64,000 bases of DNA from Brevundimonas sp. AAP58 (GTDB lineage: Bacteria > Pseudomonadota > Alphaproteobacteria > Caulobacterales > Caulobacteraceae), in the NCBI RefSeq assembly GCF_001295975.1, contig NZ_LJHU01000018.1, forward strand, positions 62,001-126,000, read 5' to 3'. The position numbers and the translations under genes were made by a program. Positions 1 to 8,140 of the stretch are shown in pieces; within the stretch, counting starts at the first letter, position 1; each line of letters starts with the position of its first letter. The notes under the pieces are model-generated. The model saw only the letters and a list, made by a program, of their open reading frames with translations, did no database searches and was not told the DNA's origin.

Positions 1-206
1 ATGGTCAGGAAGATCACCGGAGCGATGACCATCTTCACCAGCTTGATGAAGCCGTCGCCCAGCGGTTTCAGGCTCTCGCCGAACTCCGGGAAGAAATGGC
101 CGATCGCGCCGCCCAGCAGGATGGCGCCCAGCACCTGGACATAGAGGTGGCTCCACCACGGGCGCGGTCCCGCCGAGGCCTGTCCATGATCAGACGCGAT
201 ATGCAT
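1..206 (-). CDS. dctA: C4-dicarboxylate transporter DctA, N-terminal part
   Basis: Inner-membrane symporter for succinate, fumarate and malate; only the first 68 codons lie in the window and the gene runs off the left edge. The reverse-strand translation begins [13 protein letters not shown] and continues through [35 protein letters not shown] and [12 protein letters not shown], which is the highly characteristic start of the DctA family. The start codon is at 206-204. It is divergent from dctB, the usual arrangement where DctBD controls dctA, and two DctD-type inverted repeats lie in the gap. Identification rests on motif recall over a short fragment but the match is strong. Confidence 0.88.
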   Translation of the reverse strand, partial: MHIASDHGQASAGPRPWWSHLYVQVLGAILLGGAIGHFFPEFGESLKPLGDGFIKLVKMVIAPVIFLT

Positions 207-361
207 ACACCCTCCGCCGTCGGCGCGGCCGTCGTTTCCCATGGGCGATCTGTCGTCGCCTTGGCCTCAGTCTGAAACCTCTCGCGCGGTCCACCAAATC
301 GCACGGCCTGCAAAAAAAGGTGTTTTGAATCATATTGTTGATAGTTCGTCCGGAAGACATC

Positions 362-410
362 GTCCGGATTTCCACACATAACTCTGGTCAACTTGTGCGG
401 ATTTCCGCAC
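362..410. promoter_or_regulatory. Two tandem DctD-type operator repeats
   Basis: Seen: GTCCGGATTTCCACAC at 362-377 and GTGCGGATTTCCGCAC at 395-410. The second is a perfect 7-bp inverted repeat around TT; the first is a degenerate copy. Their centres are 33 bp apart, about three helical turns. Paired sites of this type upstream of dctA are the known upstream activator sequences of DctD in rhizobia. They lie 156-204 bp from the dctA start and just before the dctB start. I found no GG-N10-GC sigma-54 element between them and dctA. Confidence 0.7.
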
Positions 411-419
411 AGTCGAGGT

Positions 420-2252
420 ATGAACCAGACTCTGTCGCAGCTGGGAAAGTATCTCGCTGGGCGCTCCGCCAGGCCCTGGCTCACCCTGCTTGCCGGCTGG
501 CTGGTGATGTCCCTTCTGGCCATGACAATCGCCGCCGAACTGGCCCGCAGGGACGCTGTTTCGGAACTGGCCAGGCGGGCCGACGCCAACGCCGCGCTTC
601 ACGCCGCGGTTCTTCGAAGCGAGCTTGAAAAGCAGCGTTCGGTCCCCGTGGTTCTGGCCGAGGATCCCGATGTGGCCGCCTTGCTGGCCGATCCCGGACC
701 CGCCGCCGCCGATCGCGTCAGCGCAAAACTCGAGAACCTCGCGATCCAGATGCGCGCGGCCGCCATCTATGTTCTGGACGACGGGGGGCTGGCGCGCGCC
801 GCCAGCAACTGGCGCGAGCCCACGAGCTTCGTCGGGTCCAACTATGCGTTTCGCCCCTACTTCACGGGCTCCCTGTCGGCGGGAGCCGCCGAGTTCTTCG
901 CGCTTGGCACAGTCAGCGGCCGTCCAGGCCTCTATCTGGCCCGCCGCATCGGGCCAGCGGACGAGCCGCTCGGTGTGGTCGTGGTCAAGGTGGAGTTCGA
1001 CACCCTCGAAGCCGAATGGCGTCGTACCGGGGAACCCGCCTTCGTCACTGATCAGCGGGGCGTTGTTCTGGTCACCAGCGAACCCACCTGGCGCTTTCGG
1101 CGCAGTCGTGAACTGACGCCCGAAGAACGTCAGGCCATTCTCGAAGATCAGACACTAAGCGGCCAGGCGCTCGACCCCCTTCCCTACAGCGGCGAAGCCG
1201 GCAGCATCGTCGAAATCGCGCGTGGACCCGCGGCCGGGGAATGGATGCTGGCCCAGACGGAAACGGACACACCGGGCTGGACCCTGCATTTGCTTGATCC
1301 GGTCCAGCGGGCCACGGCCACGGCCACGACCAACGCCAGGGTCATCGCCCTCCTGCTGGTCACCCTCGCAGCCACGGCCGTCGCGGTCCTTTTGCGACGG
1401 CGTCAGCAAGCCCTCGCTCGTGCCAAGGCCGATGAAACGGCGCGGGCAGAACTGGAGCGCCGGATCGATGACCGTACCTCTGAACTCCGCGACGCCAACA
1501 GCCGGCTCAAGAGCGAGATCGACGAGCGCCGCCGCGCCGAGGCGAGCCGGGAAATCCTGCGCGAGGAACTGGTCCAGGCCAGCCGTCTCGCCACGCTTGG
1601 CCAGATCGCCGCCGGCGTGGCTCATGAGATCAACCAGCCGGTTGCGGCGATCCGCCTCCACTCCGAAACCGCAGCGAGACACCTCGAGCGGGGCGACGAG
1701 ACTGCCGCGCGGCGAAACCTGGATCAGGTTTCCACCCTGACCGAGCGGATCGGAACCATCACCAACGAGCTGCGGGCGTTCTCCCGCAAGGCTGGCCGTT
1801 CGGTGACGACCGTATCGCTCGCCACGGCCGTGGACGGCGCCTTGCTCCTGATCGGCCACCGACTACGCGACCATGGGGTGACGCTCCACCGCTCCGGGCT
1901 GGATGAGCTGCAGGTGATGGCCGACCCGGTCCGGCTCGAGCAGGTCGTCATCAACCTTCTCCAGAACGCGTACGAAGCGTTGCTGGACGCCCAGACCCCC
2001 GACCCGGTGATCCGCCTCGAGGCCCGCAGGGTGGACCGCCATGTCGAGCTGCAGGTGTCCGATAACGGCCCCGGCATTGATCCGGCCATCGCCTCCACCC
2101 TGTTCACGCCCTTCGTCACCACCAAGACCCAGGGTCTCGGCCTCGGGCTGGTGATCTGCCGGGACATCGTCGCCGGCTTTGGCGGGGAGCTCAGCCTCAA
2201 GCCCACGCCGCAGGGCACCGCGTTCATCGTGGTGCTGGAGGCCGCGCGGTGA
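420..2252 (+). CDS. dctB: C4-dicarboxylate sensor histidine kinase DctB
   Basis: Membrane sensor kinase of about 610 residues. An N-terminal membrane segment (LLAGWLVMSLLAMTIA) is followed by a periplasmic PAS-like sensor region, a second membrane segment (IALLLVTLAATAVAVLL, near residue 310), a coiled-coil linker, the H-box GVAHEINQPVAAIRLH, and an ATPase domain with N-box (NLLQNAYEAL), G1 (DNGPGID) and G2 (GLGLGL). The ATG at 420 is chosen over upstream in-frame starts, which would lie inside the second operator repeat. The stop overlaps the GTG start of dctD by 4 nt, so the two are translationally coupled. By family it senses external dicarboxylates and phosphorylates DctD. Confidence 0.85.
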   Translation: MNQTLSQLGKYLAGRSARPWLTLLAGWLVMSLLAMTIAAELARRDAVSELARRADANAALHAAVLRSELEKQRSVPVVLAEDPDVAALLADPGPAAADRVSAKLENLAIQMRAAAIYVLDDGGLARAASNWREPTSFVGSNYAFRPYFTGSLSAGAAEFFALGTVSGRPGLYLARRIGPADEPLGVVVVKVEFDTLEAEWRRTGEPAFVTDQRGVVLVTSEPTWRFRRSRELTPEERQAILEDQTLSGQALDPLPYSGEAGSIVEIARGPAAGEWMLAQTETDTPGWTLHLLDPVQRATATATTNARVIALLLVTLAATAVAVLLRRRQQALARAKADETARAELERRIDDRTSELRDANSRLKSEIDERRRAEASREILREELVQASRLATLGQIAAGVAHEINQPVAAIRLHSETAARHLERGDETAARRNLDQVSTLTERIGTITNELRAFSRKAGRSVTTVSLATAVDGALLLIGHRLRDHGVTLHRSGLDELQVMADPVRLEQVVINLLQNAYEALLDAQTPDPVIRLEARRVDRHVELQVSDNGPGIDPAIASTLFTPFVTTKTQGLGLGLVICRDIVAGFGGELSLKPTPQGTAFIVVLEAAR

Positions 2253-3601
2253 ATTTCGCCCGGCCGAACTCCGTGACCCTCGTGGACGACGACCACGACT
2301 TCCGCTTGGCCCTTGCTGAACGCCTCAAGCTTGAAGATTTCGAGGTGCGCGATTTTGCGTCTGCCGAGCTGGCGCTCAAGGCTCTCTCCGCCGATTACGC
2401 CGGTGTCGTGGTGACGGACCTGCGTATGCCCGGCATGGACGGGCGGGGTCTCCTGGCCCGCGTTCAGGCACTGGACCCGGACCTTCCCGTCGTCATGATG
2501 ACCGGCCATGGGGATATCGATGACGCCGTCGATGCACTGAAAAATGGCGCCTACGACTTCGTCGCCAAGCCGCTCGATTTTGCCAGGCTGGGCGAGACCC
2601 TCCGCCGGGCGCTCGAGAAGCGGGGTCTGATCCTCGATAATCGCGCTCTGGCCCGGGCCTTCCAAACCGCGCGCCCCCAGACGCTCCTTCTGGGCGAAAG
2701 CCCGGCCATCCAGCGGCTCAGGTCAATCATCGATCAGGTGGCCGACGCCGACATGGATGTCCTGATCGAAGGGCCTACCGGCTCCGGCAAGGAGGTCGTC
2801 GCCCGTGCGCTGCATGACGGCGGCCGTCGCCGGGTCCACCCCTTCGTCGCCGTCAACTGCGGAGCCCTGCCTGAAGGCCTGATCGAGATGGAACTCTTCG
2901 GCAGCGAGTCCGGCGCCTTTCCGGGCGCGCTGCGTCGCCGGGTCGGCCTGGTCGAACAGAGCCACAGGGGCACCTTGTTTCTCGACGAGTTGGAGTGCCT
3001 CTCGCCCGCCGCTCAGGTCGCCCTTCTGCGGGTCATCGAGGAGCGGTCGGTCCATCCGATCGGTGCGGTTACGCCGCGGGTGCTTGATCTGCGGATCCTG
3101 GCGGCCTCCAAGGTCGATCTTGCCGCCGCGGTCGCGGCCGGCACCTTTCGCGAAGATCTGTTCTATCGCCTGAACGTGCTGAAACTGGTCGTTCCCCGGC
3201 TCGCCGACAGGCGAGAGGACATTCCGCTCCTCTTCGCCCACTTCCTGGCGCTTGCATCCGCCCGAGCAGGGGTTGCGCCGCGCCCCATCACGGATCAGGT
3301 CCGCAAGAGGCTGATCGAGGACCCCTGGTCGGGAAACGTCCGCGAGTTGGCCAACTTCGCCGAGCAGTTCGCCCTGGGTCTGAAGGAAGAGGAGCCGGCG
3401 ATCGAGGCCGGCCCGATCAGCCTGGTGGAGCGCGTCGAGGCGTTCGAGCGCTCCATCCTTGAGGATGCGCTGGTCCGCCACAAAGGCGCAGTCGCCAGCA
3501 TCTGTCTGGATCTCAAGGTCCCGCGAAAGACTCTCTACGACAAGCTGGCGCGCCATAATCTGCGCACGGCCAACTACCGAAAGGGTAGGCAACCTCAGTA
3601 G
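2249..3601 (+). CDS. dctD: C4-dicarboxylate response regulator DctD (NtrC family)
   Basis: NtrC-type activator of 450 residues. The receiver domain has the acidic pocket near residue 13 and phospho-acceptor D57 in TDLRMPGMDG. The AAA+ domain has Walker A GPTGSGKE (175-182) and Walker B LFLDELE (about 243-249). A C-terminal Fis-type helix-turn-helix is near 420-445 (ICLDLKVPRKTLYDKL). The start is GTG, overlapping dctB. Oddity: the loop that contacts sigma-54, normally GAFTGA, reads GAFPGA (222-227), replacing the key threonine with proline. It is expected to bind the repeats at 362-410 and control dctA; whether it does so through sigma-54 is uncertain. Confidence 0.87.
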   Translation: MNFARPNSVTLVDDDHDFRLALAERLKLEDFEVRDFASAELALKALSADYAGVVVTDLRMPGMDGRGLLARVQALDPDLPVVMMTGHGDIDDAVDALKNGAYDFVAKPLDFARLGETLRRALEKRGLILDNRALARAFQTARPQTLLLGESPAIQRLRSIIDQVADADMDVLIEGPTGSGKEVVARALHDGGRRRVHPFVAVNCGALPEGLIEMELFGSESGAFPGALRRRVGLVEQSHRGTLFLDELECLSPAAQVALLRVIEERSVHPIGAVTPRVLDLRILAASKVDLAAAVAAGTFREDLFYRLNVLKLVVPRLADRREDIPLLFAHFLALASARAGVAPRPITDQVRKRLIEDPWSGNVRELANFAEQFALGLKEEEPAIEAGPISLVERVEAFERSILEDALVRHKGAVASICLDLKVPRKTLYDKLARHNLRTANYRKGRQPQ

Positions 3602-3742
3602 GGGAGGGTCGACATGAGACTGCGCTGAGACCCGCACCGAAGACGGGTCCATGGCGTCGGCCAACCTCAGTCCCGCCGGACCCAAGACCATGTCGATCCG
3701 GCGCCGCATCTCATCCTATTGGCGACGTGTGCGGAAAATGCG

Positions 3743-3835
3743 TTCCCCGTGCGTCGGGTGTTCTGCATCGGACGGAACCACGCCGCTTGCGCGTGCGATG
3801 GGACCAACCCCGACCACAAGCCGCCGTTCTTCCTT
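3743..3835 (+). pseudogene. Remnant of a fumarylacetoacetate hydrolase family gene
   Basis: The 325-bp gap between dctD and the phytase holds no intact gene. One frame reads FPVRRVFCIGRNHAA followed by NPDHKPPFFL, which resembles the N-terminal FPVRR-(V/I)-(F/Y)-C-(V/I)-GRNYAAHA and PPFFF signature of FAH-family fumarylpyruvate hydrolases. Similarity stops on both sides, the conserved tyrosine is a histidine, and the rest of the enzyme is absent. I interpret it as a decayed fragment; the short match is suggestive rather than proven. Confidence 0.5.
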
Positions 3836-3868
3836 GCCGCCTCTGCCGAGACCCACGTCAGACGCCGG

Positions 3869-3897
3869 AAAAAAGGCCCGGTCGCCAGACCGGGCCC
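3869..3897 (-). terminator. Rho-independent terminator of the phytase gene
   Basis: A 9-bp perfect stem (3875-3883 with 3888-3896, GGCCCGGTC and its complement) with a GCCA loop is followed on the minus strand by a TTTTTT run. It lies about 30 bp beyond the phytase stop codon. Confidence 0.88.
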
Positions 3898-3926
3898 TTC
3901 TGTCCTTTCCGGGCTTTGCTCGCCGC

Positions 3927-5009
3927 TCAGAGGCCCAGCGCCGCCTTGATGTCGCGCCAGTCGACGATCTTGTAGTTCTGCTGGCCAGGATTGGGCGAGT
4001 CGATGTCGTCGTGGAAGGCGACGGCACCTTGCGGGAACGGACCGATCGGACCCGAGAAGGCGTCCAGGCCATCCGTGGACGTGACGCCATCGATGACAGG
4101 ACCATCGACGATGGCGAAGCGGCCCAGATAGACGTGGCCGTCGCCCTCGATGCGATAGACCGGGTAGGTGCTGTCGCCCTGGCTGGAGACGATCAGGTAT
4201 TCCACGCCACCGTCGCGCATGATCGACAGGCCCTCGACGTCGTCGCGGATGCGAATGCGGTCGACGCGCGCGATTTCCGTCGGGGTGCCGCTGCCCGCCG
4301 GATCGAAGTCAAAGCGCCAGACGCCGACGTCCTCCTCGCCGACGTACAGGGTGTCGGCGGCGTCGTTGACGACGCAACCTTCGAGTTGGCTGCCCAGCGT
4401 CAGGACGCGTGGCGCTCCGATGACCGGACCGGTCGGACCGGCGACAACGGTCATCTGATGGACCGTCCCGGCCTTGGTGGTCACGACTATATGGAAGTCA
4501 TCGCCCCGCCGCCCGACGCAGAAGCCATAGGGCTCGTACGGTGTGGCGTGGAAGCCGTAGTCGACCGTCGCCAGCGTCGCCGGGTCGAACAGGTAGAGGT
4601 TGACCCCGTTGGCGCCCGGCGCGTCGTTGCTGGCCGCGACGAGCACGCGCTCTCCCTGTGGGGTCGGGAAGCCGGCTCTCAGATCGACGTTGTTGACGGG
4701 ACCCGACGGCAGGAACTGCCGAACTGTGCCGTCCAGATTGTGGACATACAGTCCGTCCGACTTGTCGGTGCCGAACATGACCGCGCGTGACGGGTCGGCC
4801 GGATCCGCCCAGAGCGCGGGATCATCGGCGTCGACGGCGGTGTCGGTGGTCACGACGGTCTCCACCGCCGCCATGACCGGTCGGGCTGGATCGCCTGGCG
4901 CGAGCACGCCCTGAGGGCCGCGATCTTCCTCCAGAGACGCGCAAGACGCTCCGAGCACAGACAATCCCACAACTGTCAATAAAGCGAAATATTTTGGTCG
5001 CCTAATCAT
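3927..5009 (-). CDS. Beta-propeller 3-phytase, lipoprotein
   Basis: Secreted or outer-membrane-anchored enzyme that releases phosphate from myo-inositol hexakisphosphate with Ca2+. Family blocks in order: DDPALWADP, MFGTDKSDGLYVHNLDG, NNVDLR, EGCVVNDAADTLYVGEEDVGVWRF, DVEGLSIM and LIVSSQGDSTYPVYRI, the usual beta-propeller phytase landmarks. The length (360 residues) fits. The start at 5009 (MIRRPKYF) has a GAGGGGG ribosome site 7 nt upstream; longer starts would lack one. The N-terminus is a signal peptide ending in a lipobox-like LGASC. It is divergent from a TonB receptor 91 bp away, so the pair probably forms a phytate-use unit. Confidence 0.88.
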   Translation of the reverse strand: MIRRPKYFALLTVVGLSVLGASCASLEEDRGPQGVLAPGDPARPVMAAVETVVTTDTAVDADDPALWADPADPSRAVMFGTDKSDGLYVHNLDGTVRQFLPSGPVNNVDLRAGFPTPQGERVLVAASNDAPGANGVNLYLFDPATLATVDYGFHATPYEPYGFCVGRRGDDFHIVVTTKAGTVHQMTVVAGPTGPVIGAPRVLTLGSQLEGCVVNDAADTLYVGEEDVGVWRFDFDPAGSGTPTEIARVDRIRIRDDVEGLSIMRDGGVEYLIVSSQGDSTYPVYRIEGDGHVYLGRFAIVDGPVIDGVTSTDGLDAFSGPIGPFPQGAVAFHDDIDSPNPGQQNYKIVDWRDIKAALGL

Positions 5010-5060
5010 CACTAGCCCCCTCGACATCGGCAATCTATGCCGCCGCAGAACACGATCCTT

Positions 5061-5080
5061 GTCGCGGGTCAACCCGCGAC
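5061..5080. promoter_or_regulatory. Perfect 20-bp palindrome between phytase and TonB receptor
   Basis: GTCGCGGGTCAACCCGCGAC is a perfect inverted repeat (9-bp arms, 2-bp centre) in the 91-bp divergent intergenic region, 20 bp before the receptor ATG and 51 bp before the phytase ATG. It could be the operator of a shared regulator or a hairpin in the receptor leader. No Pho box was recognised beside it. Confidence 0.45.
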
Positions 5081-5100
5081 GACTGTGCGGGGGCACTCCG

Positions 5101-7929
5101 ATGAAGACCAAGACAACGCTGATGACCGGGCTGGCCCTGGTTCCCATGACATGGGCGCTGGCGACAGCTGCCGTCGCCGATCCCGTGACCGGCACCGTTT
5201 CCGACAGCTCGGCCACGCGGGGGCTTCAGGGCGCCGAGGTCACCATCGTCGAACTGGGTCAGACCGCGATCGTCGGGGCTGACGGGACCTTCCGCTTCGG
5301 CGACGTCCCGGCCGGCGTCTACACGGTGCGCGCCCGGTTCGCCGGTGCCGCCGAGCAGGTTCAGTCGCTCACGGTCGCCGATGGCGGCACCGCCACCCTC
5401 GACTTCGTTCTGTCTCCGCTGGCGGTCGCCGGCTCGGGCGAGGTCGTCGACGACGTTCTGGTCATCGGCCAGCGCGCCAACTTCCTCAGCGCCATCTCGC
5501 GCCAGCGCGCCGCCGACACGGTCCAGACCGTCCTGACGCGCGACGCCATCGGCCAGTTTCCCGATCAGAACGTGGCCGAGGCCCTGCGCCGCGCGCCTGG
5601 CATCAACGTCCTGAACGACCAGGGCGAGGGCCGCTTCGTCTCGGTTCGGGGCCTGGACCCCAACCTCAACTCGGCCTCGATCAACGGCAACCGCGTTCTG
5701 GCGACCGGCGGCGACGAGCGCGCCGTGGCGCTCGACGTCATCCCGTCCGAGCTGATCGAGTCCATCGAGATCCGGAAGTCGCTGACGCCCGACATGGACG
5801 GCGACACCATCGGTGGGTCGATCGAGATCTTCACTACCAGCTCCCTGGACCGGCGTCGGAACCTCTACACGGCCTCGATCGAGGGCTCCTACAACGACCA
5901 GAACGAGCAGACCTCGCCCAAGGGCAGCTTCGACTTCGTCCACCGTTTCAACGACCGCTTCGGCATCGCGGGCGGTGCGAGCTACTACAATCGCGAGTTC
6001 GCCACCGACAACATCGAGATGGACGGCTGGGAAGAGGACGGTGCCAATGCCTATGCCGAGGACCTCGAATACCGTGACTACGACGTCACCCGCGAACGCT
6101 ACGGCGCGACCCTGACCCTGGACTATCGTCCCAACGACTCGACGCAGCTCTATCTGCGCGGCCTGTATTCAAAGTTCGACGATACCGAGCTGCGCACACG
6201 GCTGATCTTCGGTTTTGACGAGCCGACCTCGACGACGGCGAACAGCGCGACCTTTGATTCAGCCGATGAGCGCATCCGCGTGGAGCGCGATCTGAAGGAC
6301 CGGCGCGAGGTTCAGTCGGTCCGCACCCTTTCGGCCGGAGGTCGGACCGACGCCGGGGCGTGGCGCTTCACCTACGACCTGGCCTACTCCGAAGCCGACC
6401 AGACCGAGGACGGGTCGATCGACCCCATCGAGTTCCGTCGCGACTTCGAGAACCCCGGCGAGCTGGGCGTGACCATCGACTATTCCGATCTGCGGATGCC
6501 GACCTATCGGATCGACTTCGGTCAGGCCAACTTCCTGCGCGCCTCGGACTATGAGTTCAATGCGCTCGAACTCACCACCGACGAGAACGCCCGCGACCGC
6601 GAGTTCAGCGCCAGGTTCGACGCCGCCTACGACTTCCAGATCGCCGCGGGCAGCCTGGAGTTCAAGTTCGGCGGCAAGGCCCGTCAACGCGACAAGGAGC
6701 TCAGCTTCATCTTCGACATCTTCGACGGCTACGACGGCGACTTCACCCTGGCCGACGTGCCGGGCGTCCAGTCGTACGGCCTGGCGGTCATCGACCCCAT
6801 CCCCGGCCTCATCGAGGTCCGCGACTTCTTCGCCGCCAACCGTTCGCGCTTCGAGCGCAACGATCTGGACAGCGCCTTCGCCTCGAACGCCGAGAGCTAC
6901 ACCGCCGACGAGGATATCTACGCGGGCTATGCGCAGCTGCGCTTCGAGAACGAGGACCTGCGCATCATCGGCGGCGTCCGGGTCGAACACACCGAGACCG
7001 AGCTGGACGGCAGCCGCCTTGAGCTGGTCGAGGAGGGAGCGGTCCGCAATGGCGTCGCCCTGGCCGACGACACCCTGTTCATCACGCCGGTCCAGTTCGA
7101 CAGCAGCTACACCGACGTCCTGCCCAGCGTGAACATCCGCTATACCCTGGCCGACGACCTGATCGCCCGCTTCGGCGCTTTCCGCTCGGTCGTGCGCCCC
7201 AGCTTCGGCCAGCAGGCGCCGCGATTCCTGATCGAGGAGAACGAGGACGGCGAACGCTCGGGCGAGTTCGGCAATCCGGACCTCGACCCCTACAAGGCCT
7301 GGAACCTCGACGCGACGCTGGAGTGGTATTTCGCGCCCCAGGCCGTGCTGCAGGGCGGCGTCTTCTACAAGTCGATCGAGGACTACATCATCGCCGCCGA
7401 GTTCGAGAACGGCGTCTTCAACGGCATCGCCTACGAAGAGGCGGTGATCCCGATCAACGGCGACGACGCCACCGTGTTTGGCGTGGAGCTGAGCTACGGC
7501 CAGGCCCTGACCTTCCTGCCCGGTCCGTTCGACGGCCTGCTGGTCAACTTCAACTACACCTATACCGACGCCGAAGGCGAGGTTCTGGGCCGTACCATCC
7601 CCCTGCCGACCTCCTCGGAGCACACCTTCAACGCGGTGCTCGGCTACGAGAAGGGTCCGCTGAGCCTGCGCGCGGCCGGGGCCTATCGCTCGGGCTACCT
7701 CGACGAACTGGGGGGAGACGCCGACAGCGACCGCTATGTGCGTTCGCACTTCCAGGTCGATCTCAGCGGCAAGTATCGCCTCAACGAGAACGTCCAGCTG
7801 TTCGGCGAACTCGTGAACCTGAACGACGCGACCTACACCGCCTTCCAGCGCGGCCCCGGGCGCGACCGCCTGCTCCAGTACGAGGAGTATTCGTGGACGG
7901 CCAAGTTCGGCGTGCGGCTGAACTTCTGA
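5101..7929 (+). CDS. TonB-dependent receptor, probable phytate importer
   Basis: Outer-membrane gated barrel of 942 residues. A signal peptide (MKTKTTLMTGLALVPMTWALATAAVA) precedes a carboxypeptidase-regulatory-like beta domain (about 30-110), a TonB-box-like DDVLVIGQR, a plug domain (FPDQNVAEALRRAPGINV, RFVSVRGLDPNLNSASINGNRV, GGSIEIFT) and a long C-terminal barrel ending in an aromatic F. The ATG at 5101 is chosen because the signal peptide starts there, with a GGGGG ribosome site. The divergent phytase suggests the substrate is phytate or its breakdown products. The ligand is an inference; the receptor class is clear. Confidence 0.9.
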   Translation: MKTKTTLMTGLALVPMTWALATAAVADPVTGTVSDSSATRGLQGAEVTIVELGQTAIVGADGTFRFGDVPAGVYTVRARFAGAAEQVQSLTVADGGTATLDFVLSPLAVAGSGEVVDDVLVIGQRANFLSAISRQRAADTVQTVLTRDAIGQFPDQNVAEALRRAPGINVLNDQGEGRFVSVRGLDPNLNSASINGNRVLATGGDERAVALDVIPSELIESIEIRKSLTPDMDGDTIGGSIEIFTTSSLDRRRNLYTASIEGSYNDQNEQTSPKGSFDFVHRFNDRFGIAGGASYYNREFATDNIEMDGWEEDGANAYAEDLEYRDYDVTRERYGATLTLDYRPNDSTQLYLRGLYSKFDDTELRTRLIFGFDEPTSTTANSATFDSADERIRVERDLKDRREVQSVRTLSAGGRTDAGAWRFTYDLAYSEADQTEDGSIDPIEFRRDFENPGELGVTIDYSDLRMPTYRIDFGQANFLRASDYEFNALELTTDENARDREFSARFDAAYDFQIAAGSLEFKFGGKARQRDKELSFIFDIFDGYDGDFTLADVPGVQSYGLAVIDPIPGLIEVRDFFAANRSRFERNDLDSAFASNAESYTADEDIYAGYAQLRFENEDLRIIGGVRVEHTETELDGSRLELVEEGAVRNGVALADDTLFITPVQFDSSYTDVLPSVNIRYTLADDLIARFGAFRSVVRPSFGQQAPRFLIEENEDGERSGEFGNPDLDPYKAWNLDATLEWYFAPQAVLQGGVFYKSIEDYIIAAEFENGVFNGIAYEEAVIPINGDDATVFGVELSYGQALTFLPGPFDGLLVNFNYTYTDAEGEVLGRTIPLPTSSEHTFNAVLGYEKGPLSLRAAGAYRSGYLDELGGDADSDRYVRSHFQVDLSGKYRLNENVQLFGELVNLNDATYTAFQRGPGRDRLLQYEEYSWTAKFGVRLNF

Positions 7930-7950
7930 TCCATCCTCGTCTCGAAACGG

Positions 7951-7983
7951 AAAGGGCCGGGCGGCGACGTCCGGCCCTTTTTC
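7951..7983 (+). terminator. Rho-independent terminator after the TonB receptor
   Basis: A stem AAAGGGCCGG (7951-7960) pairs with CCGGCCCTTT (7971-7980), followed by further T residues, 20 bp past the receptor stop codon. Confidence 0.88.
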
Positions 7984-8140
7984 GTTCCGGCGAAGCTTTG
8001 CGCGGCACCTCGCGCGATTGCGACTGGACCGGCGGGGCCAGCCCCTCTAACCGCCGTTCCGCGACCATTGCGGCATCGCCCTTGCTGGTTCGGGGCGAGG
8101 TGCCCCCGGGTCGGCGCCATTTCGGGAAGAGTGCTGTTCG

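Noticed and set aside
308-323. TTGCA as the -12 part of a sigma-54 promoter for dctA
   Set aside because: The bases 10 nt upstream on the minus strand are AC, not the required GG.
6259-7749. 496-codon antisense frame within the first TonB receptor
   Set aside because: Composition-driven shadow with no recognisable domain or ribosome site.
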